This document shows positions 45,679 to 55,812 of a DNA stretch of 64,000 bases, piece by piece; position 1 is the stretch's first letter, and every line of letters starts with the position of its first letter. Source of the DNA: Fervidobacterium nodosum Rt17-B1 (GTDB lineage Bacteria > Thermotogota > Thermotogae > Thermotogales > Fervidobacteriaceae); assembly GCF_000017545.1 (NCBI RefSeq), contig NC_009718.1, positions 496,001-560,000 on the forward strand, read 5' to 3'. The translations under genes and the position numbers were made by a program. The notes under the pieces are model-generated. The model was given only the letters and a program-made list of their open reading frames with translations. It did no database searches and had not been told where the DNA came from.

Positions 45679-48205
45679 AAAAGAATTTTACGACACACTA
45701 AAAGACCTCTTCATTGGAGAAGAGATAGAAGGTAAATCTGGTTACATTAACTTAATGAAAATCAAAAGCAATTACTATTCCAAAATCGTCCAACCTGAAT
45801 TGCAACAACTAATCGAAAACGAATTAATTAACAACAATATCCAAGCTTTCAAAGAAGAACTTTTCGAAAAATTGTACACCTTCTTCAAAAGATATTTCTC
45901 TGAGAGTGGTTCAATTTACTTCACTTACACCCCTTGGAGTGAAAGAATATACGAGAGAGTCTACGACCCTGAAAAAGATGTCATCCTCTTTTGGAAAACT
46001 CATATGCTTTACTATGTAAAAACAGAAAAAAACTACAAAAGCTTAGAAATAAAAATTAAAGGTATAAACGGTGAAGACATCAAATTCTACTTCGACGTAT
46101 CAGAACTAGAACACAAAAAAGCAAATGAGAAAAAAGAGATAATGTTTGAATTCAAAGAAATTGATAAAGATAAAAGGATAGTGCTTAGGTGCATTTACTC
46201 AGAACGAGGAAAGCAAACAAAAATTGAGGAAATCACGAAAAATGCAAAAGAAACATACAAAGACATCACAACAGAAGACATAGAAAGAGCGATAAGAATA
46301 TTTAACAAACAAAGTGAAGTAGATTACTTCATAAACAAAGATGCTGAAGGATTTCTAAAAGAACAATTAGACATGTACATATATCAGTACATGTTTGATT
46401 CAGAAAATATATGGAGTGAGAAAAGGATAAAAGAGATCCAAACATTCAAGAAAATAGCAGGTAAGATAATAGAATTCATATCACAATTTGAAAACGAGCT
46501 TGTCAAGATATGGAACAAGCCAAAATTTGTTTTTAACAGTAATTATGTGATAACAATAGACAGAATAGTTGAAAAAGAAAAGGGGTACGAAGTGCTTGAT
46601 AAGATATTGAATCATGAAGGAATGGAAGAACAAATAAAAGAATGGAAAGAATTAGGGATAGTGGATGAAGGGTTCAGCAAAGAAGAGATATACAAACAAG
46701 AGCAAGGAAGTTTGTTTAGTGGAGGAACAAAAATAAACGAAAAATACAAATACTTGCCGTTAGATACGAAATATTTTAAAGACATAGAGGTTGAGATATT
46801 GGAATTATTTGACAATATAGATGAAGAACTTGATGGATGGTTGATAAAAAGCGAGAATTATCAAGCGCTAAATACGATATTACCAAAATTCAAAGAGAAA
46901 GTGCAAACGATATATATTGACCCGCCATTTAACAAGGAGCAAGAAGCAGACTATCTTTACAAAGTAGGATATAAAGATGCAACCTGGATTACAATGCTTG
47001 AGAATAGAACTAGACTTGGAAGAGATTTAATGGATGAAAAGGGAAGTATTTTTGTAAGATGTGATTATAATGGAAATGCTTATTTAAAAATGCTTTTAAA
47101 TGACATTTTTGGGAAGGACAATTTTAGGAACGAGATAAATGTCAGTAGAATCAGCAAGCAAGATCCTAAAGTAAAAAGATTTAATACTGCCGCAGATTCA
47201 CTTTATCTTTTTTCAAAATCCGACAATTTCAAATTCAATTTAATTTTAAAAAAACTAAGTAAAAAAAAGGAAGAAAGATGGCATGCTATGGATTCACAAG
47301 GACAAGGACAAGCAATATATATCTTTGGACATTTATTCGAACCTCCAAAAGGTAGGCACTGGACATATGGACAGGAAAAAATAAAACAGATGGAACAGGA
47401 AGGAAGGATAAGATTAAAATGTAGAAAATGTGGCTATGTTCATACTAATGGAATTTGGAGGGGATGCCCTAATTGTGGAACAGTAGAAGATGTTAAAGTA
47501 GAATATTTATTGCCTCCCACAGAAGAAAAACAAATAGATTCAAATTGGACTGATATCTCTGGTTATACATCAAACTGGGAGTTTCAAACCGAAAACTCCG
47601 AAATCCTTCTTAAGCGTGTCATAGAATCCACTTCCAACGAAGGAGATTTAGTTATGGATTTCTTTTTAGGAAGTGGCACAACAATTGCAGTAGCACATAA
47701 ACTTAGAAGAAAATGGATTGGAGTAGAAATGGGAGAACATTTTTACACAGTAGTTTTGCCAAGAATGAAAAAAGTCTTAGCGTACGACAAATCAGGTATT
47801 TCAAAGGAAAAGGATGTTAAAGAAAAATACAATGAAGACAATGCTGGTGGTTTCTTTAAATACTATGAATTAGAGCAATACGAAGAAGTCTTACGTAATG
47901 CAAAATATGAGCATGGCGATTTAACATTGCAACCATCACCAAGTAAAGATGTATTTAATGAATACATATTCATGAGATCACCGAAGTTTGTAGAAGCTGT
48001 TTTAAAAAGAGAAGGAAATGAATACAAAGTTGACTTGTCAAAAATTTATCCAGAGAAGAAGTTAGATATAGCAGAGACATTGTCAAATGTATTAGGAAAG
48101 AAAATAAGGAAAATTAGTAAGGAAAGCTTTGAATTGGAAGATATTGGAGAAATAAGGTATGATAATATACCAGTAGAGTATATTAAACCATTAATTTGGT
48201 GGTGA
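45665..48205 (+). CDS. Type III-like Mod DNA methyltransferase with zinc ribbon
   Basis: An 846-residue beta-class amino-methyltransferase. The catalytic motif DPPFN (about residue 419) precedes the SAM motif DFFLGSGTT (about 665), the order found in type III Mod and other beta enzymes. About 380 N-terminal residues are unassigned and longer than usual. Between the two motifs, where the target recognition domain belongs, there is a zinc ribbon CRKCGYVH...CPNCGTVED (about 586-605). It is directly upstream of a Res-like helicase, so the two form a type III-like pair. Confidence 0.88.
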   Translation: MNRYEKEFYDTLKDLFIGEEIEGKSGYINLMKIKSNYYSKIVQPELQQLIENELINNNIQAFKEELFEKLYTFFKRYFSESGSIYFTYTPWSERIYERVYDPEKDVILFWKTHMLYYVKTEKNYKSLEIKIKGINGEDIKFYFDVSELEHKKANEKKEIMFEFKEIDKDKRIVLRCIYSERGKQTKIEEITKNAKETYKDITTEDIERAIRIFNKQSEVDYFINKDAEGFLKEQLDMYIYQYMFDSENIWSEKRIKEIQTFKKIAGKIIEFISQFENELVKIWNKPKFVFNSNYVITIDRIVEKEKGYEVLDKILNHEGMEEQIKEWKELGIVDEGFSKEEIYKQEQGSLFSGGTKINEKYKYLPLDTKYFKDIEVEILELFDNIDEELDGWLIKSENYQALNTILPKFKEKVQTIYIDPPFNKEQEADYLYKVGYKDATWITMLENRTRLGRDLMDEKGSIFVRCDYNGNAYLKMLLNDIFGKDNFRNEINVSRISKQDPKVKRFNTAADSLYLFSKSDNFKFNLILKKLSKKKEERWHAMDSQGQGQAIYIFGHLFEPPKGRHWTYGQEKIKQMEQEGRIRLKCRKCGYVHTNGIWRGCPNCGTVEDVKVEYLLPPTEEKQIDSNWTDISGYTSNWEFQTENSEILLKRVIESTSNEGDLVMDFFLGSGTTIAVAHKLRRKWIGVEMGEHFYTVVLPRMKKVLAYDKSGISKEKDVKEKYNEDNAGGFFKYYELEQYEEVLRNAKYEHGDLTLQPSPSKDVFNEYIFMRSPKFVEAVLKREGNEYKVDLSKIYPEKKLDIAETLSNVLGKKIRKISKESFELEDIGEIRYDNIPVEYIKPLIWW

Positions 48206-48211
48206 GAGAAG

Positions 48212-51181
48212 ATGCCAAAGACAAAAAGCTCAAGAAGTGTAAAAAATACAAATGGCTTGAACATTTACCCTCTTTTAAAGAGTTTCATTGATGAAAAAGT
48301 ACCAATGTTTGAAGAATTACCATATGATTGGAGAAACGTTGATTTAGAATCATTTTCGAGTACAAAGAAATTATGGGATTTTCAGATAGAGGCTTTAAAA
48401 TACGCAATAAGAGGATTGTATTATTACTATGATGTTCTAAAGGCTGATAAAGAAAGATTTTGGGATGAACTGATAACATACGACAATGCTTTAGACTTAC
48501 CTTCCATAATGGATATTAAGAAATCAGAAAGTGATGTATGGAAAATTTTAAGCAAATACTTTTACAGTTATGATGATAACATTTCATATAGCAATTTTAT
48601 CAACAGAATGGGATTTTGGATGGCAACGGGAAGTGGAAAAACTTTAGTTATAGTCAAACTGATCGATATACTAATAACTTACATGGAAAGAGAACTCATA
48701 CCAAGTAGGTATATTCTTTTCTTAACATACAGAGATGATTTAATTGATCAGTTCAAGGTTCATTTTGAAGAATTCAATAAGTCTCAAAGAGGAAAAATAT
48801 TGAAATTGTATGAATTGAAAGAATTCCATAGAACTATTAATTCTAAAAAATTTTTTGAATTCCCGATCTTTTATTATCGTTCCGACAACATTTCAGACGA
48901 ACAAAAAGATAAAATAATTAACTATGAACTTTATGAAAACTTTGGTAACTGGTACGTTATATTAGACGAAGCACATAAAGGAGATAAGGAATCAAGTAAA
49001 TCTCAACAATATTTTTCAATTTTGTCAAGGAATGGGTTTTTGTTCAATTTTTCAGCAACATTTACAGACCCAAGGGATATTCTAACAACAGCATACGAGT
49101 TCAACCTCTCTACTTTTATAGAAAACGGCTATGGTAAAGAAATAAGGATTTTTGATGAAAATGTAAAGATAAAAATTAAGAATAATGGAAAAATAGAAGA
49201 TTTCAATGAAAACGAAAAATACAAAATTATCTTAAAAACCTTGATCTTACTCGCCTACTTGAGGAAAAAATCAAGAGAAATAAGATATGTCCCAGAGTTA
49301 AATTTGGAATACCATTCTCCTTTAGCGGTATTTTTGGTGAATTCAGTTAATACAGAAGATTCTGATCTAAAACTATTATTTAGATTGATAAAAGAAATTA
49401 CATCAACAGAAGGTTATGAAAAAATACTAAATTCCGAAATCTTTGAAGATGCGAAGAAAAGTATCACTCAGAACAGTCCTATTAATCCTTTTGATGAAAA
49501 TCACAGCTTTTCTGGGTCAAATATTACAAAAGAAGAGTTATTAGATATCTCTCCTTCAGATATCTTGAGAGAAGTGTTTAACTCTGAAACGGCTGGTGAA
49601 ATAGAAATCGTAAAGTCAAAGTCTGAGAAAGAATTAGTTTTAAAGCTTAGGACTTCAGAAACACCATTCGCTCTTATAAAAATTGGTGACACAAATCAAC
49701 TGCTTAATTCTCTAATCAATGAATTTAACCTAAGAATTCAGGAAACATTTGCCGATGAGGAGTTTTTTTCAAATTTGGATGAAAAAGAGTACATAAGTAT
49801 GTTGCTTGGTTCCAGAGCATTTTACGAAGGTTGGGATTCGAATAGACCAAATGTTATTGTATTTATCAATATTGGAACAGGAGATGCTGCAAAGAAGTTC
49901 GTTTTACAATCCATTGGAAGAGGGTTGAGAGTCCAGCCTATTAAAAACGGTGACAGAAAAAGGTTAGGAATGATGCCTGAATACAGTAAATACAAAAGTT
50001 ATATATTACCAATCGAAACTCTCTTTGTTTGGGGAACTAAAGCAGACACAATTGAAACAATTATCGAGGGTACAAAGAAAATAATTGAGAATTCAGGCGT
50101 AAGAATAGAACTGAAAAAGAACATTGAAAGGATTGACGGACACAAGCTATTTGTTCCAACTTACAGAAAAGTAAGAAAGATAGCAGATTTTGAAAAGATG
50201 TTGGAAGATAAAAAAATTCAAAAGTACGTTATTAACAGTATTGATTTTGAAGATACAAAGAGTGTGTTTGATAACATTTCTGATGAAATGTTGTATTTCT
50301 TTTACCTTACAAACGAAGACGAGCCAGTGGAAAGAATAAAGATTTTAAGAAAATTATTCGAAGATAGTTACTGGGACAAATTTTTCCGAAAAGACAATAA
50401 CAAGAAAAGGCTAGGTTGGTTTGAGTGTATCAAAGATATATTCAGATATATAAACAATCAAATAATCTTTGAAACAATTCCAGATATTGAAGAATGCGAA
50501 GAACCTATAATACATTATAAGGGAATAAAGATAAAATTACCTAGGGAAAAAGAGATAAATGAAGTGAGGGAAGCTATTGAAGAAGTTTACAACGAAGAAT
50601 ACGAAAAGAAAATAAGCATAACAGGGAAAGGTAAATATGAAATTGAAATTGACTTCATAAAAGAACACTATTTTATCCCTGTGATAAAAGCTCTGGATAA
50701 AGAAGCAGTAAAGAATCTGTTGGCGAATATTCTTAGAGAAGAAAGTGAAATAGATTTTATTGATGAATTAAAAAGAAAATCAAAACATTTTGAAAGATTT
50801 GACTGGTGGCTGTTTAGTAAAGTAATTCAAAAAGTTGATGAAATATACATACCATATACAAATGATGATAATGGGGCTCTAGAAAAGTTTTATCCTGATT
50901 TTGTCTTTTGGTTTAAAAAAGATAATAAATATCTTGTTGCCTTTGTTGATCCAAAATCAACTGAATTTACCAGTGGTTATAGAAAGATAGATGGATTTAT
51001 CAGACTATTTTATGAAAATGACAAACCAAAAATATTTGAAAAAGACGGATTTAAAGTAATTTTCGATCTGTATTTATACAATAAAAAAGCTGCCGCACCA
51101 GAAAAATACCAAGATTTCTGGATTAAAAACATAGAGGAACTTGCTGAAAGGTTAACTAAGAGATTTGATAACATGCCATGA
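48212..51181 (+). CDS. Type III-like Res helicase-nuclease
   Basis: A 989-residue SF2 translocase. Walker A is MATGSGKT (about residue 143), the DEAH box is VILDEAHKGD, motif III is FSATFTDP, and motif VI is SIGRGLRVQ. Near the C terminus FYPDFVFWF, then VAFVDPKST, forms a PD-(D/E)xK nuclease core with Asp for the usual Glu. ATG 48212 follows the Mod stop by six bases. It is the last gene of the cassette and ends 10 bases before a terminator. Confidence 0.88.
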   Translation: MPKTKSSRSVKNTNGLNIYPLLKSFIDEKVPMFEELPYDWRNVDLESFSSTKKLWDFQIEALKYAIRGLYYYYDVLKADKERFWDELITYDNALDLPSIMDIKKSESDVWKILSKYFYSYDDNISYSNFINRMGFWMATGSGKTLVIVKLIDILITYMERELIPSRYILFLTYRDDLIDQFKVHFEEFNKSQRGKILKLYELKEFHRTINSKKFFEFPIFYYRSDNISDEQKDKIINYELYENFGNWYVILDEAHKGDKESSKSQQYFSILSRNGFLFNFSATFTDPRDILTTAYEFNLSTFIENGYGKEIRIFDENVKIKIKNNGKIEDFNENEKYKIILKTLILLAYLRKKSREIRYVPELNLEYHSPLAVFLVNSVNTEDSDLKLLFRLIKEITSTEGYEKILNSEIFEDAKKSITQNSPINPFDENHSFSGSNITKEELLDISPSDILREVFNSETAGEIEIVKSKSEKELVLKLRTSETPFALIKIGDTNQLLNSLINEFNLRIQETFADEEFFSNLDEKEYISMLLGSRAFYEGWDSNRPNVIVFINIGTGDAAKKFVLQSIGRGLRVQPIKNGDRKRLGMMPEYSKYKSYILPIETLFVWGTKADTIETIIEGTKKIIENSGVRIELKKNIERIDGHKLFVPTYRKVRKIADFEKMLEDKKIQKYVINSIDFEDTKSVFDNISDEMLYFFYLTNEDEPVERIKILRKLFEDSYWDKFFRKDNNKKRLGWFECIKDIFRYINNQIIFETIPDIEECEEPIIHYKGIKIKLPREKEINEVREAIEEVYNEEYEKKISITGKGKYEIEIDFIKEHYFIPVIKALDKEAVKNLLANILREESEIDFIDELKRKSKHFERFDWWLFSKVIQKVDEIYIPYTNDDNGALEKFYPDFVFWFKKDNKYLVAFVDPKSTEFTSGYRKIDGFIRLFYENDKPKIFEKDGFKVIFDLYLYNKKAAAPEKYQDFWIKNIEELAERLTKRFDNMP

Positions 51182-51190
51182 AATAGTTAA

Positions 51191-51220
51191 AAAGGTGGCT
51201 CTAGCAAGCCACCTTTCTGT
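51191..51220 (+). terminator. Terminator of the defence cassette
   Basis: A 10-bp stem (51191-51200 with 51207-51216) has a 6-base loop and a T-rich tail, directly behind the Res stop codon. Confidence 0.8.
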
Positions 51221-51366
51221 TTTATTACATCCACTAAATATTCATGCAAAAATTCCAAAATTTTAACTGGCAAATTTGAAATAAAGAATATTAAATTAGC
51301 TCATACTAACTAAAATAATAGAAAATATCAACTTTGATATATTAATTTAGTTTTTTAATAGTTCAT

Positions 51367-51762
51367 ATTTGGAACAGCACAGTAGCTATAAAAAATAAAA
51401 CAGAAAACATTTTTGTTAGACAGCCAGAAGACACAGAAGATACCGCAAACCTAGAATTGATAAACAAAGGATTAAAGGCTGTAAACATAATTGGCGAAAT
51501 ACTAGAAAAAGAAAAAAGCATTGAAGAACATATAATAGACATACTAAGAGATAGAAAATTGAAAGCTTCCCAAATAAGAGAAGAGCTAAAAAAGAAAGGA
51601 ATAGAAATCTCTTCCCAAAAACTTACACACCTGATAAAAAGTATTCCAAATATTGAGACAGAAAAAGATAGTGCTGGTAATAGATACTATCTAAAAGACT
51701 CTCCTGAACAATCCCAAATATCTTACGAAAACCTTCCTTTGTTCAGAGAAGTGAAAAAATAA
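51367..51762 (+). pseudogene. 3' fragment of the DprA-like gene
   Basis: Duplicates the C-terminal 131 codons of the gene at 39410, including the winged helix, but has no start region; the frame is closed by TAA at 51343-51345 and only a TTG at 51457 could start a 101-residue piece. Two amino-acid-level differences at most separate it from the intact copy (VEK versus VKK at the end). Confidence 0.9.
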
Positions 51763-51794
51763 AATCTCTGTTTTGAAAATGCGCAATTACTTAT
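51367..51794 (+). repeat. 428-bp direct repeat, right copy
   Basis: Second copy of 40139-40566, offset exactly 11,228 bases, with four substitutions near its 3' end. It is preceded by unrelated sequence with a stop codon in the DprA frame. Confidence 0.97.
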
Positions 51795-51926
51795 GATTTA
51801 TCCCAGACCATCTTATAATACAAAATTTCTTTTAATTTACTAATTTTTCTACCCACGTTTTTTAATAATATTCAAAAGCACCTTGAAAAAATCTTGATTT
51901 GTTTAAAAATATAGAACTTTAAATTT

Positions 51927-52601
51927 TTAGAGCTTTAATAAATACCCATTCTTTTTCAACCAATCTTCATATTTTTTATAGTCAGGCATGAGTGCTTTTA
52001 CTTTTACCCAAAAGGCTTTGCTATGATTTTTCTCCTCAAGATGAACAATTTCGTGCACAATAACGTAGTCTATAACAGAAAGTGGTGCCATAATAAGTCG
52101 CCAAGAAAAATTCAAATTTCCTTTATAAGAGCAGGATGCCCATCTCTTTTGGGCATTTGTTATGTTTATTTTGTTATACTTAAATCCTCTTTTTTGAGCC
52201 CACCAGTTTACCCGTTCTGTAATCTTTTCATATGCAGCCTTTTTGTACCAATCTATGAATACATTTTTTGCGTCATTCAAAACATCTTTTGAAAGATAAA
52301 AACCATTTTCAAATTTAAGTGGGACATCTTGTTTTTCCACTACATGCAATTTATAATACTTACCGAGATACAAAAATCCCTCTCCACTTACAAATTCTTT
52401 TGGCAAGATTTTAGGATCTCTTGCATCTATTTCCTGCTTATTTTTATAAATCCAATTTTTATGCTTATTTATAATTTTCCAAATACTTTCCTCGCTCAAA
52501 TTAAATGGAACTCTAATAATTAATGTTCCATTGTCTGTTATTTGCAAAGCTACCGTTTTTCTTTTTGAACGTATTATTTTTTCAATTTTTATCTCTTCCA
52601 T
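51927..52601 (-). CDS. YgjP-like metal-dependent hydrolase (DUF45)
   Basis: A 224-residue zinc-peptidase-like protein. The active-site signature VHEIVHLEEKNHS (HExxH plus a downstream His) and QKRWASCS are hallmarks of the YgjP/DUF45 (M48-like) family. It is the last gene of the minus-strand restriction operon. AGGAAG precedes ATG 52601; an upstream GTG at 52610 overlaps the hsdR stop. YgjP-like proteins are often encoded behind hsdR and have been suggested to process restriction subunits, but their substrate is not established. Confidence 0.88.
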   Translation of the reverse strand: MEEIKIEKIIRSKRKTVALQITDNGTLIIRVPFNLSEESIWKIINKHKNWIYKNKQEIDARDPKILPKEFVSGEGFLYLGKYYKLHVVEKQDVPLKFENGFYLSKDVLNDAKNVFIDWYKKAAYEKITERVNWWAQKRGFKYNKINITNAQKRWASCSYKGNLNFSWRLIMAPLSVIDYVIVHEIVHLEEKNHSKAFWVKVKALMPDYKKYEDWLKKNGYLLKL

Positions 52602-52606
52602 TACTA

Positions 52607-55600
52607 TCACTTCCTAAAGTGATAATAAGCAAGTTCTATTAGTTTCTGAGCAATTTCATTTCTTTTTTTGTGTACAATATTCTTGATATCAGCCATATAT
52701 GGTTCATGTTCTTCACTTACAGTTTCATGTTTTCTTTTAAAAGCTGGAGATGATAGTTTAATCAAATGCCTGGTTAGATATGATTTAAGATTATTTTGTT
52801 TCGTTGGATTTTCCCAAAAGTCAACTTTTTGAACTTCTCTTTTGATTATCTCTATAACATCTCTGGTTGTATTAACAAGAAAATCTATTTCACTATCAGT
52901 TAATTCGTTAACAGTTTTTTTACCAAATATTTCACTTTTAATCAAACCAAAAAATGGCATTTCCTTCTTAGGTTCAAATCCAAACGTTTGTTCAACTTCT
53001 CTACCTTTTTTAACTTCTTCTCTTAATTTCTTAAGTTCTTCATATAGAGCATCCCAATTTTCCTTATACTCCTCAAGTATCTTCTTCAATCTATCAGAAA
53101 ATCTTTCATAAAATTCTGGGTCTTCTTCCCAATATTCTTCAATATGTTCAATGATTGCATTCTTAAGTTCTTGAGTTTTTACTTTACTTGTTTTTCTATG
53201 AAGCTTTTCTAAAAACTTGTCTTCTAAAAGAGGAGTAGGTGGTATTTTGGGATCTATCCCTTTTGAAATCAGATACTCTTCAACAATTTCTCTTATCTTA
53301 TTACTTGCATCTTTTATGCTTAACTTATCATCTCTATATACATTTCGTGCTGACTCTTTTATGAAAGCAAGAATTTTCAAGTCAGTAAGGTATTTTAATG
53401 CTGCGAAGTCAGGAAGAACCTCGTCCATACAATGATTAAACCGCCTAACAAGAGCTATAAACTCGTTTCTAATATTTTTATCAACAAGAATATCAATACA
53501 CTCATCTATATCCTCACGCCAATTTCTAATGCCATGTTTTTTAAAAAATTCTTCAATAAGATTATGAACATACTTTAACTCATCGATGCTTTTTGCTTTG
53601 TCCTTTACAACCTGTGAAATTTCTTCGATATCCTCATCAGCGTAAATAGCCAGAGCCTCTTTTAAATGTTTTAGAACTCCTACATAGTCTACAACAAAAC
53701 CACATGACTTATTTTTATAAACTCTATTCACTCTTGCAATAGCTTGTAGCAAGTTATGTCCTTTAATCACATTATCAAGATACATAACTTGCTCTATAGG
53801 TGCGTCAAAACCAGTTATCAGCATGTTTTGAACAACCAAAATACCAACATTTCCACTGATACCATTTTCATTTACCTTGTCAAATGGAAGCCTAAAACTT
53901 TTTATTATTCTCTCGTGCTCATTGGGGTCTGTGTAATTACGATACTCAGGTGGATCATTTTGAGCACCTGAAATAACCACTCCAACTTCCAATTTTTTCA
54001 ACGTTTCTAAATCTATTTTTGAGTTATTTTCTTTTTCCAATTCAAAAATTTTCTCCTTGAGAGATTCTTCAAGCGCTCTTTTATACCTTATCGCTGCAAG
54101 ACGCGATGCCGTAACAACCTGGGCTTTAAATTTATTTGGGAATATATGAGCTATGTAATGTTCTATCATATCTCTAGCCTTGTCACGAATTACCTCTTCC
54201 GCTTCGAGATATGCTTTCCATACGAATTTTCCCATTATCATTCTCTTAGTATCTTTATCAGCGTCGCTAAAAACATCCTCAAATTTTGCATTTGCCGCTT
54301 CTTCATCTGAAATCTCCGCACTATGAACTCTTCCTTCATATACAATATCAACGGTTACACCATCTTCAACTGCCTGTTTTATGCTGTACTTGTCTATATA
54401 ATCGCCAAATGTTATCTCAGTCTTTTCTATAGGTGTACCTGTAAACGCTATTTTTGTTGCATTTGGAAGAGCTTTTCTTAAATTTGCGCCTAGCAACTTG
54501 TATTGAGTTCTGTGTGCCTCATCTATCATTATTAGAATATTAGATGATGTATTTAATACAGGAAATTCTCCTTCTAATTCCCTCTCTTGAAATTTATGAA
54601 CAATAGCCATAACAAGTTCTGGTGTGTTAGTTTTTAAAAGCTCTTTGAGTTCATTAATGCTTCTAGCTAACCTAACAGTAAAACCCACACTTTTTGATGT
54701 TTCATTCAACTGCTTTTCAAGATCTCTTCTATCTGTAACAAAAACAACTTTGTAATTCCCAAACTCAGGATTATGATATAACTCGCGAACCATAAACATC
54801 ATTGTCAAAGACTTACCTGAACCTTGGGTATGCCAAACTATGCCCCCTCTTTCGTCCGGTGTTTTACCTTCTTTTAACCTTTTTACCATCTTCTTTACCG
54901 CTCTAAATTGCTGATATCTCGCAACAACCTTTACCATTTTACTCTTTGGATCTTCCTTAAAGATGGTGAATGTGTGGAGCAAATCAAGAAGGTTTTCTTT
55001 TGAAAGCATACCATGAATCAAAACTTGCTGGCTTGTTACATTTCCATCTGGATTTACATCTGACAATGAAAAAGGATAAGGGTCTTTCCACTCAACAAAG
55101 TGCTCATACTCTGAGGTTACTGTGCCATACTTTGCGACCTGATTGGATGTAGCTACTACAAATAGGTTGTACCAGAAAAGCTTTTCATTTCCCTCACTTA
55201 CGCCACGTCTGTTACAATAGCGCATAAGCTGAGTAATTGCTTCAGAAATTGGGTCAGCAACTGCTGGAGATTTGCATTCAACCACCACAAGAGGCAAACC
55301 ATTTACAAAAAGAACTATATCGGGAACAATATGTTTTTCAGTTCCCGTTATATTCACTTTAAACTGTGATATAGCAATGAATGAATTATTGTCCGGATTT
55401 TTAAAATCAATAAACTTAACAGTTGGGCTTTTTTCTCCTGTTTTTCTATTTTCAGAAACTGAGGTGTTCTCTAAAAGCAAGTCATGGATTTCTTTATTTG
55501 CCTCTAAAAGAGAGTTTGACTGTGGTGTTATAATTCTTCGAACAACTTCACTTATTTGGTCATCTTCTATCCATGGGTTTATTCTCTTTAAAGACTCCCT

Positions 55601-55810
55601 TAAAACTCCCTCAAGGATTACTTCTTTAAAGCTTTCTCTGAATTTTTGGCTTTCACCATATTCAGGTTCTAATGAAGAAGTGAACGATATTATTTCTTTT
55701 GTATCCTCAGGGTTATCTTTGTTTTGTCTATAAATCTTCCATCCAAGCCTTTGAAGGTGAAAGAGGAATGAATTTTCAACATAATGTTCTTCGTCAAGTT
55801 TGTAAAACAT
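52607..55810 (-). CDS. hsdR: Type I restriction enzyme, R subunit
   Basis: A 1067-residue motor-nuclease subunit. The N-terminal PD-(D/E)xK nuclease has VPDIVLFVNGLP then VVVECKSPA. The SF2 translocase follows with Walker A HTQGSGKS (about residue 330), the DEAH box MIDEAHRTQ, FTGTPIE, and motif VI QAIARVNR. A helical C-terminal region mediates contact with HsdM and HsdS. ATG 55810 lies behind AAAGGAG, two bases after the hepT stop. The gene appears intact and should be active. Confidence 0.95.
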   Translation of the reverse strand: MFYKLDEEHYVENSFLFHLQRLGWKIYRQNKDNPEDTKEIISFTSSLEPEYGESQKFRESFKEVILEGVLRESLKRINPWIEDDQISEVVRRIITPQSNSLLEANKEIHDLLLENTSVSENRKTGEKSPTVKFIDFKNPDNNSFIAISQFKVNITGTEKHIVPDIVLFVNGLPLVVVECKSPAVADPISEAITQLMRYCNRRGVSEGNEKLFWYNLFVVATSNQVAKYGTVTSEYEHFVEWKDPYPFSLSDVNPDGNVTSQQVLIHGMLSKENLLDLLHTFTIFKEDPKSKMVKVVARYQQFRAVKKMVKRLKEGKTPDERGGIVWHTQGSGKSLTMMFMVRELYHNPEFGNYKVVFVTDRRDLEKQLNETSKSVGFTVRLARSINELKELLKTNTPELVMAIVHKFQERELEGEFPVLNTSSNILIMIDEAHRTQYKLLGANLRKALPNATKIAFTGTPIEKTEITFGDYIDKYSIKQAVEDGVTVDIVYEGRVHSAEISDEEAANAKFEDVFSDADKDTKRMIMGKFVWKAYLEAEEVIRDKARDMIEHYIAHIFPNKFKAQVVTASRLAAIRYKRALEESLKEKIFELEKENNSKIDLETLKKLEVGVVISGAQNDPPEYRNYTDPNEHERIIKSFRLPFDKVNENGISGNVGILVVQNMLITGFDAPIEQVMYLDNVIKGHNLLQAIARVNRVYKNKSCGFVVDYVGVLKHLKEALAIYADEDIEEISQVVKDKAKSIDELKYVHNLIEEFFKKHGIRNWREDIDECIDILVDKNIRNEFIALVRRFNHCMDEVLPDFAALKYLTDLKILAFIKESARNVYRDDKLSIKDASNKIREIVEEYLISKGIDPKIPPTPLLEDKFLEKLHRKTSKVKTQELKNAIIEHIEEYWEEDPEFYERFSDRLKKILEEYKENWDALYEELKKLREEVKKGREVEQTFGFEPKKEMPFFGLIKSEIFGKKTVNELTDSEIDFLVNTTRDVIEIIKREVQKVDFWENPTKQNNLKSYLTRHLIKLSSPAFKRKHETVSEEHEPYMADIKNIVHKKRNEIAQKLIELAYYHFRK

Positions 55811-55812
55811 TT

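Noticed and set aside
40943-51181. DISARM or BREX assignment
   Set aside because: PLD, helicase and methyltransferase genes recall DISARM, but DrmA/DrmB (DUF1998) and the BREX PglZ and BrxC genes are absent.
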